This document shows positions 46,756-55,773 of a stretch of DNA of 64,000 nucleotides, one piece after another; within the stretch, counting starts at the first letter, position 1, and each line of letters begins with the position of its first letter. A model generated the notes under the pieces. The model saw only the letters and a program-made list of their open reading frames with translations. It searched no databases and had not been told where the DNA came from. The stretch comes from Phocaeicola vulgatus (GTDB taxonomy: Bacteria > Bacteroidota > Bacteroidia > Bacteroidales > Tannerellaceae): positions 2,462,501 through 2,526,500 of the forward strand of contig CP091733.1 in assembly GCA_022009975.1 (NCBI GenBank), read 5' to 3'. A program made the translations under genes and the position numbers.

Positions 46756-47170
46756 ATGAAAGGTACAGAACATTTCAAGGACGTTATCCAAAACTATTTG
46801 GAAACGAGAGCATCATACGATGAACTCTTTGCGGAGAATTTCCGCAAGGAGAGTAAGAACATAGACGAGTGCATTACCTACATCTTGACGGAAGTCCAAA
46901 GAATGGAGTGTGCAGGTCTGTCCGATGATGAGGTATATTCCCTCGCTGTCCACTATTACGATGAAGATAACATCGAAGTGGGCAAGTCCATCAACTGCCA
47001 AGTCGTGGTAAACCATACTATCGAACTCACAGAGGAGGAAAAGGCGGAAGCACGGAAAGGCTATCGAGCGATACCAAGCGGAGGAATACCGCAAACTTAC
47101 CGCCAAGAAACCCAAAGCGGAAAAGCAGGAGGAACAGCAGATAGCCCAACCTTCACTATTCAAGTTTTAA
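46756..47170 (+). CDS. PcfK-like protein (frameshifted)
   Basis: About 137 residues. N-terminal KGTEHFKDVIQNYLETRASYDELFAENF and NIDECITYIL match PcfK-like proteins of Bacteroidetes conjugative elements. A one-base excess in the AAA at 47056-47058 shifts the frame. Repair gives ARKAIERYQAEEYRKLTAKK and the characteristic ending PSLFKF with TAA at 47168. The role in conjugation is unclear. Upstream of ardA and pcfJ. Confidence 0.7.
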
Positions 47171-47192
47171 CTCCTTAAACAACGAAAGGAAA

Positions 47193-47723
47193 ATGGAAAC
47201 AATGGATTTAAGCGAAGCACGCATCTATGTAGGCACTTATGCCAAGTACAACAACGGCTCATTGCAGGGCGAATGGGTGGAACTTTCGGACTTCTACGAT
47301 TTGGACGGCTTTATGGAGCGTTGTTCCGAGATACACGAGGACGAAGAAGAACCCGAATATATGTTCCAAGCGTGGGAGGAAATCCCCGATTGTCTGATAG
47401 ACGAAGGACATTTGGAAGAAAACTTCTTTGAACTTCGGGACGAATTGGACAGATTGAACAACACGGAAAAAGAAGCCTTTTGGGTATGGGCGGACGGCAA
47501 CAACGCCCAACTCACCCAAGACGCTTACAGCCTTGTGAAGTCTTTCCAATCGGACTATATCGGAAGTTATGCAAGCAGGGAGGATTTTGCGGAAGAACTT
47601 GCAAAAATGGAGAATGACTTGCCCGATTTTGCGTTGATATACTTTGATTTTGGGAAATATGCCGATGACCTTTTCTGTACGGACTTTTGGTATAAGGACG
47701 GCTACGTATTTCGCAACGAATAA
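47193..47723 (+). CDS. ardA: ArdA-like antirestriction protein
   Basis: A 176-residue acidic DNA-mimic protein that blocks type I restriction enzymes and so protects incoming element DNA. It has ARIYVGTYAKYNNGSLQGEWVELSDF, EEPEYMFQAWEEIPD and the C-terminal FDFGKYADDLFCTDFWY. The strong excess of Asp/Glu fits DNA mimicry. It lies between pcfK and pcfJ, as in related elements. Confidence 0.88.
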   Translation: METMDLSEARIYVGTYAKYNNGSLQGEWVELSDFYDLDGFMERCSEIHEDEEEPEYMFQAWEEIPDCLIDEGHLEENFFELRDELDRLNNTEKEAFWVWADGNNAQLTQDAYSLVKSFQSDYIGSYASREDFAEELAKMENDLPDFALIYFDFGKYADDLFCTDFWYKDGYVFRNE

Positions 47724-47740
47724 AATAAGGAGGACAGATT

Positions 47741-49021
47741 ATGAAACCAAGAAATAAGTTTGAGAAGGCAGTCCTTGCCGAGAGCAAGCATCTTCGCCCG
47801 ATAACCAAGACACAGAGCAAATGGGCATTCCGTGAGTGTATAGACCACTTCGCCTACCGACTGCCAAAAGGTCGCACAACGTGTATGGATTGTGGGCATA
47901 GTTGGGCAATGGAGAAGCCTACGGACACTTGCACCTGCCCCCATTGCGGGGCAAGGTTGCAGGTCAAGGAAACCTTTGAACGCAAGATTAGGCAGAAGCA
48001 ATACTTTACGATACTTACTGCTTGCGGAGAGTACCAAGTATTGAGAATGTTTCTTCTTTCTGTGGAAATGGAGAAAGGTTGCAAGGCAATGCCCTATGTT
48101 ATAGAAATCGGTCAATATTGGTGGAACGCACAAGGACGGCAATCAGTGATAGCCGTTCAACGAACATTAGGCAGGTACATTGACACCTTTTCTTTCTGTT
48201 CGCCAATGGCAATACGCAATGATAACGAAGCCTACCGATATGCAGCCTATTCTCCGATATATCCAAAGTTCAAGGTTACGGATACACTCCGCAGGAATGG
48301 ATTTAAGGATGATTTTCACGGCATAGCCCCGACAATCCTTATTCCCTCTATATTGTCCGACAGCAGGGCGGAAACCTTGCTGAAAGCAGGCAGAACCGAG
48401 CATTTGAAATACTTCCTCAACAATTCAAGGACATTTGACACTTGTTGGCAGTCCTATAAGGTAACCACTCGCAACGGCTATGACATAGAGGACATTTCTA
48501 TATGGTGCGACTATGTGGATATGCTCCGCAGATTGGGCAAGGACATACACAGCCCGAAGTATGTTTGCCCCTCCGACCTATATCGGGAACACGACCGCAG
48601 ACAAAGCGAACTTCGTAAACAGAGAGAAAAGGAGGAAATTGAGAAGAAACGCAAAAAAGCAATGGAGGACGAGGAACGTTTCCAAGAACTTAAATCCAAG
48701 TTCTTCGGTATCCGTTTCACGGACGGTACAATCCAAGTCCACGTATTGGAGAGTGTGCAGGAGCATTTGGAGGAGGGAACGGCAATGCACCATTGCGTAT
48801 TCTCCAACGAGTACTACCTCAAAGAAAACTCGCTGATACTTTCGGCAACCATTGAGGGCAGACGGATAGAAACGATTGAAGTCAATCTGGACACGCTTAA
48901 AGTGGTGCAAAGTCGTGGCGTGTGCAATAAGAATACGGAATATCACGACCAAATCGTGAGCCTTGTTAATGCCAACCGCAAATTGATAAGACAGAGAATG
49001 AGAATGAGAGCGACAGCATAA
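47741..49021 (+). CDS. PcfJ-like protein
   Basis: A 426-residue protein with a zinc-ribbon-like CMDCGHSWAMEKPTDTCTCPHCGARL (about 47-72) and a C-terminal PcfJ domain (FFGIRFTDGTIQVHVLESVQEHLEEGTAMHHCVF, LSATIEGRRIETIEVNLDTLKVVQSRG). Common beside pcfK and ardA in Bacteroidetes conjugative elements. Molecular role unknown. Confidence 0.85.
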   Translation: MKPRNKFEKAVLAESKHLRPITKTQSKWAFRECIDHFAYRLPKGRTTCMDCGHSWAMEKPTDTCTCPHCGARLQVKETFERKIRQKQYFTILTACGEYQVLRMFLLSVEMEKGCKAMPYVIEIGQYWWNAQGRQSVIAVQRTLGRYIDTFSFCSPMAIRNDNEAYRYAAYSPIYPKFKVTDTLRRNGFKDDFHGIAPTILIPSILSDSRAETLLKAGRTEHLKYFLNNSRTFDTCWQSYKVTTRNGYDIEDISIWCDYVDMLRRLGKDIHSPKYVCPSDLYREHDRRQSELRKQREKEEIEKKRKKAMEDEERFQELKSKFFGIRFTDGTIQVHVLESVQEHLEEGTAMHHCVFSNEYYLKENSLILSATIEGRRIETIEVNLDTLKVVQSRGVCNKNTEYHDQIVSLVNANRKLIRQRMRMRATA

Positions 49022-49047
49022 GCAACAATCACCAAAATATCACAGAT

Positions 49048-49302
49048 ATGAAAGCAGAAATAGAAAGCATCGTATGTAATTGGGCGGACGAGATACCCCA
49101 TATCCTTGTAAGGGTAATCAATGCCATTACCTTATCCGCCAATGAAGAGGAACTGAGGGCAGCCGTCAAGCAGATAGCCGAAGAAATGGAACTTGACAAG
49201 TTCTTTGCCTATGGTTACGGCACACATCATTTTTGGCTTACCCACCGCAGGTTATCCAATGGAGAGCCGAAGGAACACAGATTATTAAAGGCTGAGTTTT
49301 GA
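49048..49302 (+). CDS. Small conserved conjugative-element protein
   Basis: 84 residues, no signal: KAEIESIVCNWADEIPHILVRVINAITLSANEEELRAAVKQIAEEM, then YGYGTHHFWLTHRRLSN. A helical first half and an aromatic/His second half. Same strand and spacing as the pcfJ cluster. Function unknown. Confidence 0.55.
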   Translation: MKAEIESIVCNWADEIPHILVRVINAITLSANEEELRAAVKQIAEEMELDKFFAYGYGTHHFWLTHRRLSNGEPKEHRLLKAEF

Positions 49303-49306
49303 GAAT

Positions 49307-49537
49307 ATGAAGAAGAGAGTTTACAGAATACGGACGCAGTACATTTTCGAGGGAGTGTTTGAGGTAGTTGCCGAAAGCAGGGAGGACGCACGGCAAAAGG
49401 TCATTCAGAATTGCGGATTGGTAATGGGTGGAAACATTCACAGCACCCTGCCCGATGAGAAGGTGAATTGGGCTTTCTCCACTCACCCCGAAATAAGGAC
49501 GGGACGGATAACGGTTCAAGAAGAACAGACAGAGTAA
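49307..49537 (+). CDS. Small conserved conjugative-element protein
   Basis: 76 residues starting MKKRVYRIRTQYIFEGVFEVVAESREDARQKV, resembling a small beta-alpha-beta domain with a conserved exported-looking pattern but no signal peptide. It starts four bases after the preceding stop and ends one base before a terminator stem, so it closes the rightward accessory operon. Function unknown. Confidence 0.55.
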   Translation: MKKRVYRIRTQYIFEGVFEVVAESREDARQKVIQNCGLVMGGNIHSTLPDEKVNWAFSTHPEIRTGRITVQEEQTE

Positions 49538-49575
49538 AGCGGTCGGCAAATCTGCCGACCGCTCCTTTCTTTCGT
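49538..49575 (+). terminator. Terminator of the rightward accessory operon
   Basis: AGCGGTCGGCA (49538-49548) pairs perfectly with TGCCGACCGCT (49553-49563) across an AATC loop, followed by CCTTTCTTT. The following 49576-49728 holds nothing clear. Confidence 0.75.
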
Positions 49576-49728
49576 GAGCATCAGGCGGACAAAGAAAGGA
49601 GCAAAGAAACCCCAATGAAAAACACCTCGTTACTTTTGACAGTGAGTTGAGACGGCTCTGAAATGAAAAACGAGGGGGCAGTTTGCAATCTGCACTCTCT
49701 TGTTTTCTGTTATTCGGAAACAAGAATT

Positions 49729-51279
49729 TTATTTTTCTCTCTGATATTTAGCAATAAGTTTTTTTAATATTAAAAGTATGTCATCAAGGGAAATGCCACT
49801 GCGTTCGCTCATCATGGCAATGGTTGCTTTAGGAATGATGATGCGTGCAAGAGGCGAATTGAGCATTTTGAAAGCAGAGTTCATGCTTGGCAAATCTTTC
49901 CGTAACTGTGGGTAAATTTTGAACAAATCCTGTAAGCGAGTGTTGGCAGAGAGTTCTATTGTCGAGTTTTCTTTTGTAGCAGGTATATCATCTGAAGTAG
50001 AATTTTGATCCTCCATTGATTTTACCCCTTGTGTGTCATTTGACCATGTCAGCAGCGTGCGTGAACCTTGAAGCTCACGAATGCGACTACAATCTTGCAT
50101 CATTTCGAGTACGCCTCTGAATCGTCCTTCTGCATCACGCACGGCTACATAATAAATATAGATGAACACACCGGGTTTGTTAATCCAAATCTACGCTATC
50201 TTGCTCACCCGAGCGGAATTTGGCAATAATTTCCTCAACGAGGTGAACACTGGTGCGTGGGTGGCAGTTTTTCACATCACGTCCGATAACATTCTTGCTG
50301 CGTGGGAAGATGCGGTGGTTGGTATCTGAATAGAAGCGAACGAGTTCGTTTTCATCTACATAAGATATATCTACAGGAAGATGCTTGTAAATGAGGTTGA
50401 TTTGTTCGAGGGAGAGTTTGCCTGTTGTAACGTCGAAAACTCGGTCTGTATCGCCTCCTCCCAGCCCATATTTACTAAGAAGCGCAGATAGTTCTGAGGC
50501 GAAACCGTCAGGGACTGTTGTGGGCTGGGTTTCTGTTTTGTCTGTATTTTGGAATCCTTCTACATCAATCCATGCAAAGCCAATTTCGTAATCTCCCGAA
50601 CGCATCTGTTCGAATTCTTCTGGAGTAATCATTGCCAAAGCAGTTGGGTAGAGTACAGATTCTTCTTTCTGTAAAGATCCAGCACATCTGCCACAATGGT
50701 AGACTGCATCGCCAAAAATTCCTCTTCTTTGTCTTCCTCAATAAGTTTTTTAGCATCGCGTATTTCGTCTCGCACAAAGTCGTCGAGCAGCCACATCGTA
50801 GTCGTGGGGCGGTCAAATCCTTTCTGTTCGAGTATGGAGTAGAGCTGGTTCTGCTTACGCGAAAGGTGAGTACGAAAAGCCGCTATTTGGTCGTACAATT
50901 CGAGCCACTGATTCTTGATAATCGGATATTGTACAAGGTCTTCTATGGCGAGCATGTGGCGACGCATTTCATCGTTCTCTCTGTAGTAGCACATGATAGG
51001 GTGGTTGAGAGGAAGATTTGGGCGATTGGTGTCCATCACTTCATCAAACAGCTCAATCATTTTTTGAATATCCTCCTTGCGGCACTCGTTCTCTTCTATG
51101 GTTTTGAGTTCCTGTTCTGCCAATGCAATTTCATAAGGGCGGATTTTCCCAATTTGCTCTCTTATTCGGGTTCTACCCTCTTCCAATGAAATATCTCCTC
51201 GTTGGTATGCCTCTTTAATCTCGAGTATTTTACCGAGTTTCTCAAGGTCTGCACTCGGCAGGTGTTTTTTCATATCCAT
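49729..51279 (-). CDS. DUF438-hemerythrin-PAS-DUF1858 sensor protein (two frameshifts)
   Basis: A redox or NO-type sensor of about 515 residues, split into three frames. Order: DUF438 N-terminus (LGKILEIKEAYQRGDISLEEG), hemerythrin-like region (HPIMCYYRENDEMRRHM, THLSRKQNQLYSILEQKG, WLLDDFVRDEI), PAS domain (LSLEQINLIYKHLPVDISYVDENELVRFYS, VFIYIYYVAVRD, GVLEMMQD) and a C-terminal DUF1858 helix bundle. Breaks lie at TTT 50666-50668 (YRKEESVLYPTAL restored by one base) and AAA 50187-50189 (VDFWINKPGV restored). Such proteins bind di-iron and may sense O2 or NO. It is cargo between the accessory and tra operons, just after a cupin gene. Confidence 0.7.
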
Positions 51280-51283
51280 AACG

Positions 51284-51586
51284 TTATTGTCTGTTGATGA
51301 GGTAAACGAAAAAATCACTCTCTTCTATGGCATTTACGCCTACATGAGCTTCGCCGGGGAAATGTAGAACGGTGCCTGTGCTGATACGATGTATCTCGGT
51401 ATCGTCAAGAGCAACCTCCACAGTTCCTGCCACAATGGTGAAGAATACTTCCTGTCCTTTATGGTCGTGTGAGGGTATTTGTTCTCCGCTTTTCAGATGC
51501 AGGTGTACAAGCATAAGTTCCTTGTTGTTAATCACCTTACCTAAAGTATTGATTTCCTGCCCAATGGGGTTAATTGTCTGTTTCAT
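51284..51586 (-). CDS. Cupin-domain protein
   Basis: A 100-residue single cupin: metal-site pattern HLKSGEQIPSHDHKGQEVFF in motif 1 and FPGEAHVGVNA in motif 2. Five bases separate it from the downstream DUF438 sensor, so the two form a cargo operon. Substrate unknown; small cupins beside hemerythrin sensors may act in redox or stress responses. Confidence 0.78.
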   Translation of the reverse strand: MKQTINPIGQEINTLGKVINNKELMLVHLHLKSGEQIPSHDHKGQEVFFTIVAGTVEVALDDTEIHRISTGTVLHFPGEAHVGVNAIEESDFFVYLINRQ

Positions 51587-51674
51587 AATTCCTCTTTTTA
51601 TTAGGGTTTATAATTTTAATGTAATATTGGCACGGAGCGAATACCGAAAGAGGCAATCACTCCGAAAACTTGAT

Positions 51675-52130
51675 TTAAAGTCCGTCGTCACCGCTTGAAC
51701 TACCGCCTCCATTGAGTTTTGGTGTTGGTTCGGTCTTGCCTTTCTTGGGCTTGGCGGTCGTCTGCTCGTAGGTAACGTCGGTCAGCGTGAAGTACTTGCG
51801 CGAGGGTGAGAGCCTCACGACGGGCTTCTCGATGTGCTTCTGCACGTTGAAAACCTCGCCCACAGGCACGACCTTGCTCTTGAACGACGGGCTTAACGTA
51901 CCCAAATCGCCAAACTCCACGATGTCGCGGGCAATCTCGGTGGCATAGTTCAGGACGGCTTCCACTTCCTGACGGTTAAATGTGGTGGACTTCGCCACAC
52001 GTTCGCAAAAACTGCGGAAATCCACACGATGCCTGCCCGTAGGGTGAGCAACCTACACGGTCTTTCCTGCCTGAGGACCGACATTCATCTTGCGTTCCAT
52101 AAGAACGAACTGCAACGGTTTATTTGCCAT
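51675..52130 (-). pseudogene. HU-family DNA-binding protein with in-frame amber stop
   Basis: A 152-codon frame from MANKPLQFVLMERKMNVGPQ. TAG at codon 26 (52053-52055) replaces what is normally Tyr in GKTVYVAHPTGRHRV. The downstream part (VDFRSFCERVAKSTTFNRQEVEAVLNYATEIARDIVEFGDLGTLSPSFKSKVV) is a typical HU-HIG domain with a Gly/Ser-rich tail. A GTG restart at 52025 would give 117 residues. Possibly nucleoid or transfer regulation. The stop is either real or a sequence error. Confidence 0.7.
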
Positions 52131-52260
52131 AATTCAATACTATTTCCTCCTTTGTTCTCTCTCCCGAAGTCGGAGGATTTCGCTTGCGGAAGACATTACT
52201 TTGTCTTGATAACGCAAATATACTTGATTTATTGCGAAAAAGATACAGAGCTATCCGAAA

Positions 52261-52298
52261 AAAGATACCGAGCGATTATAAGATTGCTCGGTATCTTT
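52261..52298. terminator. Strong hairpin between HU and lysozyme genes
   Basis: AAAGATACCGAGC (52261-52273) pairs with GCTCGGTATCTTT (52286-52298). A related single arm AAAAAGATACAGAGC precedes it. It may terminate the leftward tra operon before HU. The rest of 52131-52395 has no gene. Confidence 0.6.
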
Positions 52299-52395
52299 TG
52301 AACGACCATTCGGCAAGTTCTCCTGTATGGCTGCCAAACGGCAAGAAAACGCCCCTTGCGAAACATAAAAATGTCGCAAGAGGCGTATTGGATAA

Positions 52396-52911
52396 TCAGG
52401 GCACATAAAACAGGGCAAACTCCACCTTTCGTCGTTTGACAAGTCCTCTGAGGACTTTGCCTTTGTATCGGCAGAAAGAGACAAATTCATGGTAGAAATT
52501 TCTGTCGCCCGACTCTATCTTCCGCAGTAATTGGCTCTTGGGATGTTTGCCGTATCCCAGCAACCTGCCTGCTCCTATGTTGTAGGACAAAACGGCAAGC
52601 ATCAGGGCATCCCTCCCGTAGTCCTTGAACATCATCAAACGCTTCATCAGGTCAGCCCGAAGCAGAGAGTCCGCCTGCCGTTCCGTCATCGCTGCCGTGA
52701 ACCGCTCTCCGGGCAGAAGCCGATGTCCGTAACCTACATAGGGATAATCCTTCCAAGAATGTAAGCCCTCGAAGTACTTGATGCAGACAACGGCACGCTC
52801 GAACGGCGGTAGTGAAAAGAGAGCCTTTCCACCCTCCTGAGCGGAAAGGCGGAAGCAGGATAGGCAAACAAGGCAGAACGATAAAACGAGAAGTTTACTT
52901 CTTGTCCCCAT
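52396..52911 (-). CDS. Phage-type lysozyme of the transfer operon
   Basis: A 171-residue exported muramidase. A signal peptide ends near RLSAQ. The lysozyme fold starts FERAVVCIKYFEGLHSWKDYPYVGYGH, with catalytic Glu in FEG, then AVLSYNIGAGRLLGYGKHPKSQL. It opens the cell wall for the transfer machine. Start 52911 (MGTRSKLLV) overlaps the TraQ stop by 17 bases. Confidence 0.85.
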   Translation of the reverse strand: MGTRSKLLVLSFCLVCLSCFRLSAQEGGKALFSLPPFERAVVCIKYFEGLHSWKDYPYVGYGHRLLPGERFTAAMTERQADSLLRADLMKRLMMFKDYGRDALMLAVLSYNIGAGRLLGYGKHPKSQLLRKIESGDRNFYHEFVSFCRYKGKVLRGLVKRRKVEFALFYVP

Positions 52912-53323
52912 TCGTTTTCTCCTTTTCCTCGTCCTTTTGACTGTTGAACTCAAACGAGAGTTTCACCATCTGTCCGAAATTATCCTCCACATACACATCT
53001 ATCGTCTGCTGGTCAGAGGAAGCAGAGGTGTAGTATAGCCTGAACACCTCTTTTGTAAGAGGGTAACGGTCATTGGGTTTGAACACCGTGCCATCGTCCA
53101 TCTTCAGCCGTCCCTTTCCATCAGGCTGAAAGTATCTAATGGTATAGCGTGCGTCTTCAAACCATCCCTGCCGTTTGAGCGTACAGCGTATCTCCGCCGT
53201 CTGTCCCTTGACGATGTGCTTCTGCACCGGCATCGTCTCTACCGTGAAGGGGTACGCCTGCTGAATATCCAGCTCGTGATTACAAGCAGATAGACAAAAC
53301 CCGGCGAGGGCAAGCACTCCCAT
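52895..53323 (-). CDS. traQ: Conjugative transposon TraQ (DUF3872) lipoprotein
   Basis: 142 residues with lipobox LSAC. DUF3872 region ELDIQQAYPFTVETMPVQKHIVKGQTAEIRCTLKRQGWF, then beta-rich YFQPDGKGRLKMDDG and RLYYTSASSDQQTIDVYVEDNFGQ. A conserved tra-operon member. Its 3' end overlaps the lysozyme start. Confidence 0.85.
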   Translation of the reverse strand: MGVLALAGFCLSACNHELDIQQAYPFTVETMPVQKHIVKGQTAEIRCTLKRQGWFEDARYTIRYFQPDGKGRLKMDDGTVFKPNDRYPLTKEVFRLYYTSASSDQQTIDVYVEDNFGQMVKLSFEFNSQKDEEKEKTNGDKK

Positions 53324-53351
53324 TACCCAAATTGTGTTTATAATTTCTTCT

Positions 53352-54230
53352 TCATTGTTTATTATCGTTTTGTTGTTTTACATTGTTTCCTGCATTCTTG
53401 GAAAGCAGAAACTCATTCAAATCCTTGTGGTCGGCATACAGGGAGGAACGGTCGATGACCCTCTCTCCGAAACAGTCGTGTAGTCTCTGAAAAGTCCTTC
53501 TCCCCGCCTCGTCATTGTCGAGGAAGCAGTCAATCCTCTCATAGCCGTGCAAGGCTCTTACTGCCTTCTCCACGTTGGAAACGGAATTAAGCACAAGCCA
53601 ATCCGAAGCGATGATGCCTAACTGCATAGCCGAGAGGTAATCCATAAAGCCCTCAAAGACGGAACATACGTCCGAACTATTACGTTTCAGGGAAATATCC
53701 TTCGGTGGTATGCAACCCTTGAAAAAGCGATTGCGCAATTCTAATCCTCCTGCCTCGTTACGAAAGCCGATGGCATAGTATCGCTTGCCACGTATACGGT
53801 ATCTCACCTCCTCGCAGTTGGGGATGGCAACGTGGGCATCGATGCCCCGTTCTTCCAAATAGCCCAGCAGTCTGCCATTCAATAAGGGACGTGTCCAAAT
53901 ATCCTCAAAGGAGGGTTCTCTTTCTTTTTCCCTTGGCGATTGCTCCATAACGGGAAGCGGACAAGCTCCGCTCCGTGCGATGAAAGCCGCCCTCAGGAGG
54001 AAATCCTCGCTTCCGATGAACGCTCCTGCCAAGTCGAAGATGTCGCCACCTTTGCCCGTTCCAAAATCGAACCAGATATTCTTGGCGGTATCGACCTTGA
54101 AAGAGGGTGTCCGCTCCGTGCGGTACGGAGCGGAATACCACAGGGCGTTTCCTCTCTGTTTGGTCGGCTGAATCCCCATTGCGTTCAGGAAGTCCGCAAT
54201 GGGAATCTCTCTCATCTGTCGAACGTCCAT
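53352..54230 (-). CDS. traP: Conjugative transposon TraP (DNA primase-like)
   Basis: A 292-residue TOPRIM/primase-like protein. The N-terminus is CHC2-related but without the zinc Cys residues (IADFLNAMGIQPTKQRGNALWYSAPY). The TOPRIM has the metal Glu (VFEGFMD) and the DxD motif DNDEAGRRT. It probably primes the complementary strand of the transferred DNA. ATG 54230 overlaps the traO stop (TGATG) and is preferred to an upstream Met inside traO. Confidence 0.85.
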   Translation of the reverse strand: MDVRQMREIPIADFLNAMGIQPTKQRGNALWYSAPYRTERTPSFKVDTAKNIWFDFGTGKGGDIFDLAGAFIGSEDFLLRAAFIARSGACPLPVMEQSPREKEREPSFEDIWTRPLLNGRLLGYLEERGIDAHVAIPNCEEVRYRIRGKRYYAIGFRNEAGGLELRNRFFKGCIPPKDISLKRNSSDVCSVFEGFMDYLSAMQLGIIASDWLVLNSVSNVEKAVRALHGYERIDCFLDNDEAGRRTFQRLHDCFGERVIDRSSLYADHKDLNEFLLSKNAGNNVKQQNDNKQ

Positions 54231-54814
54231 CAGTCCAGCATGATTTTCAATCCGACACCGTACTGGGTGTGAAAACGCTCCGTAGAACCTCCCCACAGAC
54301 AACGTTCCCTGCCATAGAACAGCAACACCAATCTGTCCGTCAGATAGGTCTCCGCCTGCAAGGTGACGGCACCGCCATAAAGAAAGCCGTCCTTGTTGCG
54401 TAGCGTTGAGCCGTCAAAGAGCAGCTTCTTTCCGCCATTAACCGTCTCGTATCCAGCCAAGGCGGAAACACCTGCGGAGAGGAAGAAGGTCTTGCTCCCG
54501 TCGGAAAGCACACCAAAGAAGAAACCTCCCTCGCCCGTGAACTGCTCCACAGGTATACGCCTTTCCCGATAGGGATGGTACCTTCGGAGATACTCCGCCC
54601 CAAGCATCCATTGATGCCCGCCTTTGGTGTAGGTGGCAAGCGAAGCTCCGAACGTATAGCCCGTCTCATTCTTTGAAGAGGGAGAATAAAAACCATCCGC
54701 CATACCGGAGGTCAGGCGTATGCCTTTCATCTTGGGCAGACAGCGTTGGGCGTGCGCCTGTCCTGCAAAGAGGGCAAGCATCACGACAAACAGGAAAAAT
54801 GCGAGCTTTCTCAT
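54230..54814 (-). CDS. traO: Conjugative transposon TraO
   Basis: 194 residues with signal peptide (cleavage near AHAQ). TraO-type region GIRLTSGMADGFYS, GYTFGASLATYTKGGHQWMLGAEYLRRYHPYRERRIPVEQFTGEGGFFF and C-terminal GVGLKIML: a beta-barrel-like outer-membrane subunit of the mating-pair apparatus. It sits immediately between traN and traP. Confidence 0.85.
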   Translation of the reverse strand: MRKLAFFLFVVMLALFAGQAHAQRCLPKMKGIRLTSGMADGFYSPSSKNETGYTFGASLATYTKGGHQWMLGAEYLRRYHPYRERRIPVEQFTGEGGFFFGVLSDGSKTFFLSAGVSALAGYETVNGGKKLLFDGSTLRNKDGFLYGGAVTLQAETYLTDRLVLLFYGRERCLWGGSTERFHTQYGVGLKIMLD

Positions 54815-54815
54815 A

Positions 54816-55735
54816 TCACTTCACTTTGAGTTCGTTGATTTCCCTTGCACGCACAAGGTCTTCATTCTCCACGATAAAGGATTGGTGTCTTCCTCCGTTC
54901 TTCTCGTGCATCTCCACAATGAGCTGCTTGTCATCGGGGATGGTGAACTTTTGCAGGGTGAATACCGTGCGACCGCTCTTCTGCCCCGCCACGCAGGTGA
55001 TGTAGTTGTAGGCACGCAGCGGAAGCAGTACCTGCTCCTGCATGGCGGTCTGCTTGGCGACCTTTTTGTCCACGATCTTAAACGTGATGAAGTCGATGTC
55101 GAACGGCACGTTGGACTTGTTGCGCAGTTCCGTATGGAAGTACAGCAGTCCGTTATGCGAATACAACCCTTTGAGCAGGTACTGAATACCGAAAGCCTTG
55201 CTGCCGATGTGCTTCACCGTCCGCCTGTCCTCCTTGTGAATGGATTTCATGATGAGCCTTACCAGCATCGGGCTTTCGCTTCCGAGTTCCTTGAGATAGA
55301 CCTCCATAGCGTTGTTCGGACGGTTTACGCTCGCTCCGTCGTGGATAAAGTCCGCCATTTCCACATTGAGTAGTAGTGGCTCGCTTGCATACTTGACATT
55401 GAAGGTGTAGAATGCCCCGTCTTCGGTGATGACACTCATGTTCGTCTCTTTACGGAAGTCTTTGACCGTCGCTTTCACACGGATAACGTTTTCCGCACCG
55501 TCCGCCTTCCCCGCAATGAGATTGGGCGAACCCAAATCGACATAGCGCACGGCAGAGGGGAAGATGATGTGTACCGTCTTGTCGTAGGTGATTTCCAACC
55601 CGTGAGGCGGTATCATCCGCTCAAAGGCAATTTTGCGGGTCAGTCCCTGATAGAGGTCTCCGCTTGAAGTTGTTTCCTGTGCGTTGGCACAGACTGCGCC
55701 CAGCATCAGGGCGATGGCTAAAACTGTTCTTTCAT
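54816..55735 (-). CDS. traN: Conjugative transposon TraN (frameshifted at start)
   Basis: About 306 residues. The visible frame begins at an internal Met, but the natural start is ATG 55735. One base added near 55730 gives MKRTVLAIALMLGAVCANA, a standard signal peptide. The mature part has LTRKIAFERMIPPHGLEITYDKTVHIIFPSAVRYVDLGS, typical of TraN/VirB9-like secretin-type proteins of Bacteroidetes elements. Outer-membrane-associated transfer pore component. Confidence 0.85.
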
Positions 55736-55773
55736 TTTTACTTTGGATTAAAGTGGTGAATAATAACTATGAA

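Noticed and set aside
44004..52130. TAG recoding as an amino acid
   Set aside because: Two in-frame TAGs (44226 and 52053) suggested it, but gltS, topA and other intact genes end in TAG, so TAG is a normal stop here.
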